A DNA stretch of 64,000 bases from Duganella alba (GCF_009674495.1 NZ_WKJN01000011.1:62001-126000), one strand, 5' to 3'. Positions 8,958 through 17,648 are shown, counted from the first letter of the stretch. Numbers and translations: made by a program. Notes: generated by a model from the letters alone, not told the origin.

Positions 8958-9647
8958 ATGCAAAATAAATATCTCGCCATCGCTGCGCTGCTGGCCGCAG
9001 CCAATGCGGCCGCCGTCAGTCAGGCCGACTACGCGCGCATCATGCCGCCGCCTGGCCTGTACAGCATCGAGGCCGATGCCACGATCATGCACACCCGGCA
9101 GCCACTGGGCATACGCACCCAGCGCAGCGGCGCCACCGAAACCAGCACCTACATCGCGCCGGACCAGCAGGTAACGCGCCAGTTGCCGCTGGACCAGCCG
9201 GAAACCACCTGCGTGCCGCCGCGCCCCGCCAAAGCCGCGCCGCTGCCCTCGTACATGTTGCCGGCCGTGTGCAAGAACCTGTCCGAAACCGTCAGCGGCG
9301 ACAGCCTGACGCTGGTGCACCAGTGCCAGACCGGGCGCATGTCGATCGTGTTCCAGCGGCTGGACAGCACGCACTGGCAAGTCAGCCACGCGGCCGAGAT
9401 CATGGGCGGCGTGCCCAACGTTACTGCGCTCAAACCCATGCTGGAGCAAATGGCGCGGCACGGCGCCAGCGAACAGGAGCGCCAGCAGGCGAAACGGATG
9501 CTGGCCGAGCTGCCGCAGCGGCAGGCGGCGCTGGAAGCCCAGCTGGCCAGCATCGGCATGAAGCCAGGCTATACCAATCAAGTCGCCATGCGCGATACCA
9601 GCGTCCAGCGCTGGACCCGCATTGCCGATCAATGCCAACCCCGATAG
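8958..9647 (+). CDS. Secreted protein of unknown function (DUF3617-like)
   Basis: 229 residues with a signal peptide (MQNKYLAIAALLAAANAAAVS). The mature N-terminus PPPGLYSIEADATI and later cysteine-bearing segments (CVPPRP, AVCKNLSE, LVHQCQTG) recall DUF3617 periplasmic proteins, but the match is loose. The C-terminal third is helical and Gln/Glu/Ala-rich (ERQQAKRMLAELPQRQAAL). The next gene, a PoNi-like immunity protein, starts 12 bases after its stop, so the two are probably one transcript. Whether they work together is unknown. Confidence 0.55.
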   Translation: MQNKYLAIAALLAAANAAAVSQADYARIMPPPGLYSIEADATIMHTRQPLGIRTQRSGATETSTYIAPDQQVTRQLPLDQPETTCVPPRPAKAAPLPSYMLPAVCKNLSETVSGDSLTLVHQCQTGRMSIVFQRLDSTHWQVSHAAEIMGGVPNVTALKPMLEQMARHGASEQERQQAKRMLAELPQRQAALEAQLASIGMKPGYTNQVAMRDTSVQRWTRIADQCQPR

Positions 9648-9659
9648 AAAACAATCCCC

Positions 9660-10964
9660 ATGAAGATGCGCGATCCCGCCGGCCATCCCCAGCGCTACGA
9701 ATTCCATCTCGGCCGCGACGTCGAGAGCGAAACCAACTGGGAACAAATTCTCGCGGCGCTGCCGCCGTATAACCAGGCCTACCGCACGGCCAGCCGCTAT
9801 GTCGGCGACCAGGAACATGTGCACCTCATGTACGGCATCGGCGCCAGCCTGGACGAGATCATCGCCACCCTGCAGCTGCGCACGCCGCGCATGCTGGCCG
9901 ACATGGCCTATGTGCGCGCCTATGAGGGCGGCGAATGGTCCGATGCCAGCCCGCTGGACGGCAAGCACCGGCGCACCTTTGCTTACATCACGCTGGCCAT
10001 GCTGTTGCTGCCGGAGCCGGAGTTGATGGAAATGATCCGTCAGATGACTTCATCCTACAAGGATTGCCAGAGCTATCTGTACGACCTGATGCTGCTGGCC
10101 GTCAATCCGCGCCACAAGGTGCAAAAGAAATACAAGTCCGATAAATACCAGAAGATATGGTTGGACCCGGTAGTGCGCGTACTGGCCTTGCCGCCGCAGC
10201 AGCGGCCGGCCGCCATGGCCAAGCACATGCAGCAGTGGACACGCATCATGCGCCCGTTCGGCTGGAAGCCCAACCTCAAGGACATGCCCGACAGCGACCG
10301 CTGGTTCCGCCATTTCGCGTTTGAAGTCGCGCTCGCGTGTGCGCTGTACGACATCGATGACAGCGCCTTCAACACGCATCCCTATTACCCGCGCGATCTG
10401 GTGGACTACTACCGCGCCCACATCCGCAGCACGCGCGACGGCTGGCGCGGCGAGTATGTGGGCGCCGGCGTCGAAGTGATCGCACCACCGCCGCCGGTCA
10501 AGGCCGACCTGGCCAACAGCAAGCGCAAAAACCTGGCGCGCTGGGTGGAATTGGCGGCCGATGGCGACATCGGCGCCACCGACAGCGTGCTGGAAATCAC
10601 CGGCAAACTGCGCAAGGTGCGGGATCCGGAAGAACTGTTGTCCGCCCTGTTCGACAACGACATCGCCGTGCACGCCGATATCAAGGACGACGACTCACTG
10701 GAATCCCAGATCAGCAGCCTGAACGAAGCGCGCGGCCTGCCGCCATTTGAAGGACCGCTCGCGCCGCCGCAAGGGCCGGCGCGCTGCGAGGCCATGCTGC
10801 ACACCTGGGAGGAAGAAAGCCCCGCACGCGGCTACAGCGTGGTCCAGATCGACCTGCAGGACGATGCCTGGCACGCCGTGCTGGTGCGCAGCATCTACCG
10901 CGACGAACTGCTTGAACTGTCCGAAGCGCTGGAAATCCCGCTGCTGGTGTCACTTAAGACTTGA
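9660..10964 (+). CDS. PoNi-like (DUF1910/DUF1911) immunity protein with extra C-terminal domain
   Basis: 434 residues, no signal peptide, so cytoplasmic. Residues about 120-260 match the DUF1911 pattern. The core is ALYDIDDSAFNTHPYYPRDL (232-247 and just before), preceded by an aromatic helix WFRHFAFEVALACA, with YLYDLMLLAVNPR (139-151) in the DUF1910-like part. Proteins of this family (PoNi) neutralise PoNe DNases delivered by type VI or other systems. No PoNe or other nuclease toxin gene is nearby, so this is an orphan immunity gene. Residues about 300-434 form a second unit (LLSALFDNDIAVHADIKDDD; YSVVQIDLQDDAWHAVLV) that resembles DUF6630 weakly. This fused arrangement looks unusual. Its 3' end overlaps the convergent TMEM175-type gene by 11 bases. 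Confidence 0.68.
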   Translation: MKMRDPAGHPQRYEFHLGRDVESETNWEQILAALPPYNQAYRTASRYVGDQEHVHLMYGIGASLDEIIATLQLRTPRMLADMAYVRAYEGGEWSDASPLDGKHRRTFAYITLAMLLLPEPELMEMIRQMTSSYKDCQSYLYDLMLLAVNPRHKVQKKYKSDKYQKIWLDPVVRVLALPPQQRPAAMAKHMQQWTRIMRPFGWKPNLKDMPDSDRWFRHFAFEVALACALYDIDDSAFNTHPYYPRDLVDYYRAHIRSTRDGWRGEYVGAGVEVIAPPPPVKADLANSKRKNLARWVELAADGDIGATDSVLEITGKLRKVRDPEELLSALFDNDIAVHADIKDDDSLESQISSLNEARGLPPFEGPLAPPQGPARCEAMLHTWEEESPARGYSVVQIDLQDDAWHAVLVRSIYRDELLELSEALEIPLLVSLKT

Positions 10965-11529
10965 AGCGCGCCTCGATACGACGGTCCGGCAGGAACCACA
11001 GGATGGCCACCAGCACATAGAGGATGAACGACAGCCACACGTGGAGGAAGGCGGCCGGCACCGCCAGCAAATACATCACCGCCGAAGCGATTCCCTTGCG
11101 CTCCTTGGTCAGTGCCATGGTGACGACCGCGTCGCTCGGGTTGCAGACGATCAGCGCCTTCTCCAGCATCGTATAGGCGATGGCGGACATGAACAGCATG
11201 GCGCCATACAGCGCCACCGGCAGCGGCGCGAACTGGTTCTCGCCCATCCAGCCGGTGGTGAACGGCACCAGCGACAGCCAGAACAGCAAATGCAGATTCG
11301 CCCACAGCACGCGGCCATCCACCACCGTCGACGCATGCAGGAGGTGGTGATGGTTGTTCCAGAAGATACCCACGTAGATAAAGCTCAGCACATAGCTGCA
11401 AAACACCGGCAACAGTTCCTGCAGCGCAGCGAAATCCGCCCCATGCGGCACCTTCAATTCCAGCACCATGATCGTAATAATGATCGCGATCACGCCATCG
11501 CTGAATGCTTCCAACCGTCCCTTGCCCAT
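10954..11529 (-). CDS. TMEM175 (DUF1211) family membrane protein
   Basis: 191 residues from MGKGRLEAFSDGV at 11529; upstream in-frame codons belong to other coding sequence. The FSDGVIAIIIT motif at residues 9-19 is the signature of TMEM175-type proteins, followed by several hydrophobic helices (for example FCSYVLSFIYVGIFW, LLFWLSLVPFTT, LSFILYVLVAILWFL). Bacterial members form potassium-permeable channels as oligomers, with the FSD motif at the pore. The length is typical of the single-repeat bacterial form. The 3' end overlaps the convergent immunity gene. Confidence 0.85.
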   Translation of the reverse strand: MGKGRLEAFSDGVIAIIITIMVLELKVPHGADFAALQELLPVFCSYVLSFIYVGIFWNNHHHLLHASTVVDGRVLWANLHLLFWLSLVPFTTGWMGENQFAPLPVALYGAMLFMSAIAYTMLEKALIVCNPSDAVVTMALTKERKGIASAVMYLLAVPAAFLHVWLSFILYVLVAILWFLPDRRIEARFKS

Positions 11530-11554
11530 CGACACTCCAACAAAAATATTTAGC

Positions 11555-11803
11555 TTACTTATCCAGTTTTTCCAGCGGCAGCGAGGTGAAGCCGCTCTTG
11601 ATACATTGGCCCACCGCCTCGCGCGATCCCTTGACCTCGCAGGCGTCAAGGAGGCTGCGGACTTGCGGCACGACCTCGGGCTTCTGGAACGGCAGGTAGA
11701 CTGCATCTTTCAAGGCTGCCATGCAGGACTCGGCGACGTAGCTGCCCTTGGTAAAAGGCTTGTAGCCCGGCAGCCTGTCCGCCATGACCGCCCACGGTTT
11801 CAT
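11555..11803 (-). CDS. Small protein of unknown function
   Basis: 82 residues, starting MKPWAVMADRLPGYKPF, with an AGGATGAG Shine-Dalgarno-like run just before the ATG. It has three cysteines (VAESCMAA, LLDACEV, VGQCIKS) and no clear signal peptide. I do not recognise the family. The upstream SRPBCC gene ends in TAG in this same frame, eight codons before this ATG. The two could therefore once have been one reading frame, or this may be the tail of a decayed secreted protein. It lies between the SRPBCC and TMEM175 genes, same strand. Confidence 0.4.
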   Translation of the reverse strand: MKPWAVMADRLPGYKPFTKGSYVAESCMAALKDAVYLPFQKPEVVPQVRSLLDACEVKGSREAVGQCIKSGFTSLPLEKLDK

Positions 11804-11827
11804 CTCATCCTTTGGGAAAATATCTCG

Positions 11828-12274
11828 CTACTCACGGATTTCAGGTTCGGTCAGCTGGGCCAGCAGCAGCAGCGACTCCTGCCAGCCGAGGTAGCACGCT
11901 TCCACCGGGATCACGGCCGGGATGCCTTCCTGGACCACTTTCATCTCCACCCCGCAAAACACTTCGCGCAGCGTGACGGTGGTTTGCATCTGGCCCGGTA
12001 GGTTGGGATCGTCGAACTGCGCGGTGTAGCGCAGTGTCTGGCCGGGCACCAGCTCCAGGTATTCGCCGCCGAACGAATGGCTGCCGCCGGTGGTGAGATT
12101 GGTGAAGCGCATGCGGTACTTGCCGCCCACCCTGGCGTCCATTTCGTGCACCTTGCCGACGAAGCCGTGCGGCGGCAGCCATTTGGCCAGCGCGTCCGGA
12201 TCAAGGAACGCCCGGTACACCCGGTCCGCCGTGGCCTTGAGCACGCGTTGCAATTGTACGGTATTGGTAGTCAT
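11828..12274 (-). CDS. SRPBCC family protein (AHSA1-like)
   Basis: 148 residues from MTTNTVQLQRVLKA at 12274, with GAGGGA about nine bases upstream; a TTG at 12289 was rejected. The sequence shows the AHSA1/START-like pattern: ADRVYRAFLDPDALAKWLPP, MDARVGGKYRMRF, SFGGEYLELVPGQTLRYT, and a final helix CYLGWQESLLLLAQL. Members form a hydrophobic cavity for small ligands or act as Hsp90 activator-like domains; the ligand here is unknown. It is probably co-transcribed with the small protein downstream. Confidence 0.85.
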   Translation of the reverse strand: MTTNTVQLQRVLKATADRVYRAFLDPDALAKWLPPHGFVGKVHEMDARVGGKYRMRFTNLTTGGSHSFGGEYLELVPGQTLRYTAQFDDPNLPGQMQTTVTLREVFCGVEMKVVQEGIPAVIPVEACYLGWQESLLLLAQLTEPEIRE

Positions 12275-12355
12275 GATCGATTCCCTCAAAAGAAGTCAGA
12301 GGACAGCCCTCTACAGCCTACGACGAGCGAGGCTACCGGAAATCGACACGCGGCG

Positions 12356-13041
12356 CTACCTGATTTCCACTTCCAGCGCCTGCTCGTCCAGCGTCAGGTT
12401 ACGGCCCAGCATTTTCGCGCTGTAATTCAGCGGCAGGCCCAGATCGCGCGGTCCGGCTTCGGCCAGCCAGGCGCGCAGGCGCTGGCTGTCGGCCACCACC
12501 TGCTCCGCCTGCGACGTCCAGGCGCGACGATTGAGGGCGCCGGTCACGCCGTCGGTGCAGGCCAGCCGCTCCAGCTCACGCGCGGCTTCCTCGCGGTGCG
12601 CCAGCAGGATGGCCACCATCGACATCACCACCGTGACATTGGCGGCCAACGCAAACAGCAGGTTGGCCGGATGCGGCGCAAAGAAATTCGGAAACAGTTC
12701 GGTATAAAACGCGCCCAGCACGCCGCACGCGGCGGTCACCGCCATCTGCACCAGCAGCGACGTCACCAGCAGCCAGCGCCACCATCGCCAGCTGCAAGGT
12801 CAGCAGGCCGTTGGCCCAGCCGATGCGGAACGGATAGCTGTCGAAGCCGGCGCAGTAGCCGGCCGCCGTCACCAGGCCGGACGACAGCAGCAACACCCAG
12901 CCCAACGCCTGCAGGCTGATGCCGAGCTACGCCCGGCGCGCGGCAAGGTTGACCTTGCCCATTACCGCCAGCAACGCCACGGCCATGGTCAGCATGGCTG
13001 AACGTCATGGCGATGAGCAGGGAAGTGACGTCGATATGCAT
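12356..13041 (-). pseudogene. Decayed membrane-bound diguanylate cyclase (GGDEF)
   Basis: The start is MHIDVTSLLIAMTFS at 13041. The hydrophobic sequence then continues in another frame (LTMAVALLAVMGKVN), meets an in-frame TAG near 12929, goes on with ALGWVLLLSSGLVTAAG, and shifts frame again near 12795 to RWLLVTSLLVQMAV. The last segment reaches LACTDGVTGALNRRAW, the entry of a GGDEF domain, then jumps to YSAKMLGRN, which resembles the domain's very end (Y-x-A-K-x-x-G-R-N). The catalytic core with GG(D/E)EF is missing. Two frameshifts, a stop and an internal deletion make a functional enzyme implausible. Confidence 0.78.
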
Positions 13042-13135
13042 GGAGGAGGAAAATTTGTGTGCGCAGGGAAAGAGTATAGCAAGCCCGCGTGGGCTACACT
13101 CTGGTCTGACATCACCTCAAGATTGGGAAGGAAGC

Positions 13136-13603
13136 ATGGAAAACTACGCGGAACTGCTGCAAACACTGACGCAGCAGGAAGAAGAATTGCAATTTACCGC
13201 CTTCAGCAGCGATACCGCGCTGACGCTGGGACTGAAAATCGTCGAGCTGGCGAAGGCCAAGCAGAAGATCATCACGGTCAACATCACCGTCAACGACAAG
13301 GTGCTGTTCCACCATGCGATGCAGGGCGCGGCGGCAGACCAGGCCGACTGGATACGGCGCAAGAACAACGTGGTCGCGCGCTTCGGCCGCTGCTCGTTCT
13401 ACATCGGCATCGACCACAAGCACCGCGGCGTGGCGTTTGACGAAATCAAATACCTGGACCCGCAGGACTACGCGGCCAACGGCGGCGCCTTCCCGATCAC
13501 CATCAAGGGCACCGGCATGATCGGCACCGTCACCGTCTCCGGCCTGCGCCAGGCGGAAGACCACGCGCTGGCCGTCGAAGCCCTGCGCGCCGTGCTGGCC
13601 TGA
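13136..13603 (+). CDS. UPF0303 / haem-degrading-domain family protein
   Basis: 155 residues from the ATG at 13136, preceded by GGAAGGAAGC. An upstream in-frame start at 13007 would add residues not seen in the family. Blocks such as ALTLGLKIVELAKAK, VNDKVLFHHAMQG, DQADWIRRKNNVV, and GGAFPITIKGTGMIGTVTVSG are typical of UPF0303 (DUF336, HbpS-like) proteins. Related folds bind haem or small aldehydes in some bacteria, but the function of this branch is not settled. Cytoplasmic. Its stop codon abuts the convergent slyX stop. Confidence 0.85.
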   Translation: MENYAELLQTLTQQEEELQFTAFSSDTALTLGLKIVELAKAKQKIITVNITVNDKVLFHHAMQGAAADQADWIRRKNNVVARFGRCSFYIGIDHKHRGVAFDEIKYLDPQDYAANGGAFPITIKGTGMIGTVTVSGLRQAEDHALAVEALRAVLA

Positions 13604-13813
13604 TCAGTAGTGCGGCGGGCGCTCGTGCGGGAGCTGGCCGCCGCTGCCCCCTTGCGCGCTTTCGCGCACGCGCTGGACCAGCAGGCCGCATAGCTGTTCC
13701 AGCTTGTCGATCTGCTGCTGTTGCTCGTAGACGCGCTGGTTCAGCGTCTCCACCACGTGTTCCTGGTGCGCCAGCTTGATTTCCAGTTCGATGAAGCGGT
13801 CTTCGGTGTTCAT
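13604..13813 (-). CDS. slyX: SlyX family protein
   Basis: 69 residues. A coiled-coil opening (EDRFIELEIKLAHQEHVVETLNQ) leads to YEQQQQIDKLEQLCGLLVQRV, then a Gly/Ser tail ending LPHERPPHY. The PPHY C-terminus and heptad pattern are diagnostic of SlyX, a small cytoplasmic protein of unknown function. Its ATG overlaps the end of rep by 4 bases, so the two are translationally coupled. Confidence 0.88.
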   Translation of the reverse strand: MNTEDRFIELEIKLAHQEHVVETLNQRVYEQQQQIDKLEQLCGLLVQRVRESAQGGSGGQLPHERPPHY

Positions 13814-15888
13814 GGTTGTTCCTTGTCGGGTTTCGGGGTGGCCAGCAGTTCCTTCATGCGCGCCAGGCGTTCCTTTGGCGTGATCACTTCGGTTTCCAGC
13901 GGCACGGCGGTCCCCTCGTCCAGTTTCATTTCCTTGATAAAGCGCGACGGGTCGCAGTGCACCTGCTCGCCCGCGCGCTTGCGCTTCTTGCACCAGGTGA
14001 TCTGCAAGGTGCGCTGCGCGCGCGTGATGCCGACGTACATCAGGCGCCGCTCTTCCTGCACCCGCGCCGCGATCGATTCGGCCGGCGCGTCGGCGTCGCC
14101 CTTGTGCGGCAGGATGCCTTCCTCGACGCCGACCAAGAACACGTGCGGATACTCCAGTCCCTTCGACGCGTGCAGGGTCGACATGCGCACCGCGTCCGGA
14201 TCCTCGTCCTGCCCTTCCAGCATCGACATCAGCGCCACCATCTGCGTCAGCTCCAGCACGTTCTTCTCTTCGCCGTCGCGGTCCTTGCCGCCCCGGCCGC
14301 GATCCTTCAGCCAGTTGACGAACTCCAGCACGTTCTGCCACTTGCTCTGCGCCGCGCGCTCGTCGAACATATCGTATAAATAGTTTTCGTAGCTGATCGC
14401 TTCCAGCAGGTCATCCAGCACCTGCGCCGCGTTGTCGCCGCTGCCGCTCGGTCCCGGCCGGCTGGCGCGCGCTTCCAGGTTGTTGATGAAGTTGCAGAAG
14501 TCGCGCAGCGGATTCAGCTGGCGATCGGGCAGCAGGCCCTCGATGCCGCCCTTGAACACCGCCTCGAATAGCGAACACTGCCACTGTCCCGAGAAGGTGC
14601 CCAGCGTTTCCATGGTCGACTGGCCGACACCGCGGCGCGGCGTGGTCACCGCGCGGATGAAGGCCGGATCGTCGTCGGTGTTCGCCAGCAGCCGCAGATA
14701 GCTGATGATGTCCTTGATCTCGGCCTTGTCGAAGAACGACTGGCCGCCGGAAATCGTGTACGGAATACGCTCTTTGCGCAACGCCTGCTCGATGATGCGT
14801 GCCTGGTGGTTGCCGCGATACAGGATCGCATAATCCGACCACTTGTTCTTGCGCTGGAAATGGTCGGCCGAAATCATGATCGCCACCTGCTCGGCTTCCT
14901 GGTCGTCGTTGGCCATCGCCAGCACGTTGATCGGCTCGCCCAGGCCGTGCTCGGACCACAGCGACTTCTCGAACAGCTTGGGATTGTTGCCGATCACCGC
15001 ATTGGCCGCCTGCAGGATGCGCGTGGTGGAGCGGTAGTTCTGCTCCAGCTTGATCACTTCCAGGTTGGGGAAATCGGTCTGCAGCGTTTTCAGATTTTCC
15101 ACCGAGGCGCCGCGCCAGGCGTAGATCGCCTGGTCATCGTCGCCCACGGCGGTGAACATCGGCTTCTTGCCGACGCCGGTCACCATCAGCTTGACCAGCT
15201 CGTACTGGCAGGTGTTGGTGTCCTGGTACTCGTCCATCAGCAGGTAGCGCAGGCGGCGCTGCCACTTGTCGCGCACCGGGTCATTGTTGCGGAACAGTTC
15301 CACCGGCAGGCGGATCAAATCGTCGAAATCCACCGCCTGGTAGGCCGACAGCGTGGCCACGTAGCTGGCGTAGATGCGCGCCGACTGCGCCTCGTCCTCG
15401 TCCTTGGCCTGGTTCAGCGCGATCTGCGGGTCGACCAGGCCGTTCTTCCACAGCGAGATGTCGGTCTGGATGCGGCGCACCGCCTGCTTGTCGGTGGTGA
15501 TCGCCAGATCCTGGATCAGCGAGCCGCAATCGTCGCTGTCCATGATGGAGAAGCGGTCCTTGAGGCCGACGCCGTTGGCTTCCTGGCGCAGGATCTTCAC
15601 GCCCAGCGAGTGGAAGGTCGACACCGTCAGCTGCTTGGCCTGCTTGGGCTGCTTGAGCAGCTTGGCGATCCGCTCCTGCATCTCCAGCGCCGCCTTGTTG
15701 GTGAAGGTCAGCGCGGCGATGGTGCGCGGATCGTAGCCGCGGTCCTCGATCAGGTGGGCGATTTTCTGCGTGATCACGCGGGTTTTGCCCGAGCCGGCGC
15801 CCGCCAGCACCAGGCACGGACCATCCAGGTAGGTAACAGCCTGGCTCTGCGGCAAGTTAAGGCCGAATACGGGAACTTTGGTGGACAT
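13810..15888 (-). CDS. rep: ATP-dependent DNA helicase Rep (UvrD/Rep superfamily 1)
   Basis: 692 residues from MSTKVPVFGLNLPQSQ at 15888. Motif Q (LNLPQSQAV) and Walker A AGAGSGKT (29-36) are followed by TFTNKAALEMQER (Ia), LLMDEYQDTN (II), VGDDDQAIYAWRGA (III), LEQNYRS (IV), MSTLHASKGLEYPHVFLVGVEEG (V) and RRLMYVGITRAQ (VI). Rep is a 3'-5' helicase that clears protein barriers ahead of forks and restarts replication. The length is usual for the family. It is coupled to slyX and divergent from the DUF1857 gene, with the promoters inside 15889-16032. Confidence 0.95.
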   Translation of the reverse strand: MSTKVPVFGLNLPQSQAVTYLDGPCLVLAGAGSGKTRVITQKIAHLIEDRGYDPRTIAALTFTNKAALEMQERIAKLLKQPKQAKQLTVSTFHSLGVKILRQEANGVGLKDRFSIMDSDDCGSLIQDLAITTDKQAVRRIQTDISLWKNGLVDPQIALNQAKDEDEAQSARIYASYVATLSAYQAVDFDDLIRLPVELFRNNDPVRDKWQRRLRYLLMDEYQDTNTCQYELVKLMVTGVGKKPMFTAVGDDDQAIYAWRGASVENLKTLQTDFPNLEVIKLEQNYRSTTRILQAANAVIGNNPKLFEKSLWSEHGLGEPINVLAMANDDQEAEQVAIMISADHFQRKNKWSDYAILYRGNHQARIIEQALRKERIPYTISGGQSFFDKAEIKDIISYLRLLANTDDDPAFIRAVTTPRRGVGQSTMETLGTFSGQWQCSLFEAVFKGGIEGLLPDRQLNPLRDFCNFINNLEARASRPGPSGSGDNAAQVLDDLLEAISYENYLYDMFDERAAQSKWQNVLEFVNWLKDRGRGGKDRDGEEKNVLELTQMVALMSMLEGQDEDPDAVRMSTLHASKGLEYPHVFLVGVEEGILPHKGDADAPAESIAARVQEERRLMYVGITRAQRTLQITWCKKRKRAGEQVHCDPSRFIKEMKLDEGTAVPLETEVITPKERLARMKELLATPKPDKEQP

Positions 15889-16032
15889 GGAGTGAGGGCT
15901 AGGAAAACGGGAGAACAGCCCCACATTGTATCAGTCGCCGCGGCCGCCACTGATATGCCGCATGTAGGGTTGCTGACAATGCGCTAACATGCGGACATGG
16001 GGCCACCGCCTAACCTTATTCTGGTTGCAATC

Positions 16033-16515
16033 ATGAAATTTGAACACTTAATCGAAGTAAACGACCCGCTCAACCCGCTGATCGACGCCCTGACCGTCCA
16101 GCAAGTCTGGCGCGGCCTGGTGCTGCGCGCCGAATCGCCGAAGCTGTTCGTGCCGCACCTGGACGAATCCATCATCGACGAGCGCACCGACAACAGTTTC
16201 CGCCGCCGCCTGCGCTACGGCGAGCTGGTGGTGGAAGACCGCGTCGAGCTGGAACCGATGCGCCAGGTGCGCTACCGCGTGGCGGCGCAGCAGGACATCG
16301 CCGAGTCCAGTTTGACCATGACCATCGAGACGCCGAGCGAGAACGCGCTGTTCGTGCGCTTCCAGTACGAGGACAGCCATGACGCCGCCACCGATGCGGC
16401 CAACGCCATGTACGACGAGTTCCGCCGTTCGGCCTACGTCGAGTCGGACATCGACACCATCGGCATGCTGCGCAACCTGGCGCAGGAAGGCCGGCTGGAC
16501 GCGCTGCTGAACTAA
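16033..16515 (+). CDS. DUF1857 / AtaL-like SRPBCC protein
   Basis: 160 residues, beginning MKFEHLIEVNDPLNPLIDALTVQQVWRGL across the first exonless block. The N-terminal FEHLIEVND, VWRGLVLRAESPKLFVP, RYRV and MTIETPSENALFVRFQYE segments match DUF1857, an SRPBCC-fold group that includes AtaL. Ligand unknown, cytoplasmic. The gene is convergent with, and overlaps by 4 bases, the HD-GYP gene. Confidence 0.82.
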   Translation: MKFEHLIEVNDPLNPLIDALTVQQVWRGLVLRAESPKLFVPHLDESIIDERTDNSFRRRLRYGELVVEDRVELEPMRQVRYRVAAQQDIAESSLTMTIETPSENALFVRFQYEDSHDAATDAANAMYDEFRRSAYVESDIDTIGMLRNLAQEGRLDALLN

Positions 16516-17648
16516 TCGGCGACGGCCGCGCGTCCCCACACCTGCGCCATGCGCAGCGGCGGGACGTGCAGCGCGGCCACCTGCGCGTTGGTCAATACCT
16601 CCCGGATGGTATGCAGTTCGCTGCGCGTGTCGCGCTGCAGGAATACGTCCAGCGGCGCGCCGCGCGGTCCCAGCACCGATTCCACATGCGGCGTGGTCGA
16701 CTGCAAGCCGCGCCGCGCCACCACGCCCACCTCGCCGTTGATCAGCCGCACCCAGGTGCCGATCGGATAGATGCCCAGTTCGCGTATCACCAGCGACACC
16801 AGGTTGGTGTCGAGCGTGGTGCGCGCTTCCAGCAGCATGTCGCGCAGCGCGCCGTTCGGCGTCATCACCGGCCGGTAGCGGCGCTCGGACACGCGGGCGC
16901 AATAGCGGTCGGCCAGCGCCACCAGCTTGGACAACAGCGGAATCTGCGCGCCGACCTTGCCGTGCGGGTAGCCGGTGCCGTCCTCGTTTTCGTGGTGGTG
17001 CAGCACGCAGCTCAGCCACGCCTCGTCGTTGACGCCGGCGGCGCGCAGCAGCTGCACGCTCAGTTCGGGATGGGCCAGCATGCGGGCGCGGTCGTCCGCA
17101 TTCAGCGGCGCGCTGCTGTCATGCCAGCGCTGGTGATGCGCCAGCATGCCGGTGTTCATGGTCAGCGCGGCCAGCGTGACGGTCATGACGTCGTTGCGCG
17201 AACGTTGGCGCGCGCGCGCCAGCAGCACCGCGATCACCGCTGTATTGACGCTGTGGCGCGCCGCATACGGCGCCTGCTGCTGGTTGTGCAGCACGCTGGC
17301 GGTGGCGATGTCGGCGTTCAGGTCCACGGCGGCGTGGACCAGCAGGGCGATATCGTCCAGCTTGCGGCAGAAATCGGCCGGCGCGACGCCCTGCGACACC
17401 GCTTGCAGCAGGGTGTGCAATTCGAGATATGCCGCGTTCAGCTTGCGCAGCACGGATGGCGGTTCCGGCGGCGCCTCGGGCGGCACGCCGTCTTCAAACA
17501 CGCCGCGCTCGACCAGATACGCGATCTGGTTGGCGCTGGCGATCATATGTCCCTTGCGAACCAGCAAAGCGCCATTTTCACCGTAGACATCCCACGGCAG
17601 CAGCATGCCCAGTTTCAAATCGGCCGCTGTGACTTTGCGTATGTTCAT
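16512..17648 (-). CDS. HD-GYP domain protein with degenerate HD dyad
   Basis: 378 residues. An N-terminal region (1-60, MNIRKVTAADLKLGMLLPWDVYGENG in pieces) resembles the DUF3391-like front of such proteins. The HD-GYP domain spans about 125-305: RHSVNTA with H132, then MNTGM at 164-168 where active enzymes have HDIGK, AHPELSVQLL (H193), LHHHENEDGTGYPHG (217-231), and VALADRYCA (D247). The HD dyad is therefore replaced by M164-N165, removing metal ligands, while the GYP motif is intact. A c-di-GMP binding or scaffold role is more likely than phosphodiesterase activity. The C-terminal 80 residues (WVRLINGEVGVVARRG) form a small beta module common in the group. Confidence 0.85.
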   Translation of the reverse strand: MNIRKVTAADLKLGMLLPWDVYGENGALLVRKGHMIASANQIAYLVERGVFEDGVPPEAPPEPPSVLRKLNAAYLELHTLLQAVSQGVAPADFCRKLDDIALLVHAAVDLNADIATASVLHNQQQAPYAARHSVNTAVIAVLLARARQRSRNDVMTVTLAALTMNTGMLAHHQRWHDSSAPLNADDRARMLAHPELSVQLLRAAGVNDEAWLSCVLHHHENEDGTGYPHGKVGAQIPLLSKLVALADRYCARVSERRYRPVMTPNGALRDMLLEARTTLDTNLVSLVIRELGIYPIGTWVRLINGEVGVVARRGLQSTTPHVESVLGPRGAPLDVFLQRDTRSELHTIREVLTNAQVAALHVPPLRMAQVWGRAAVAD

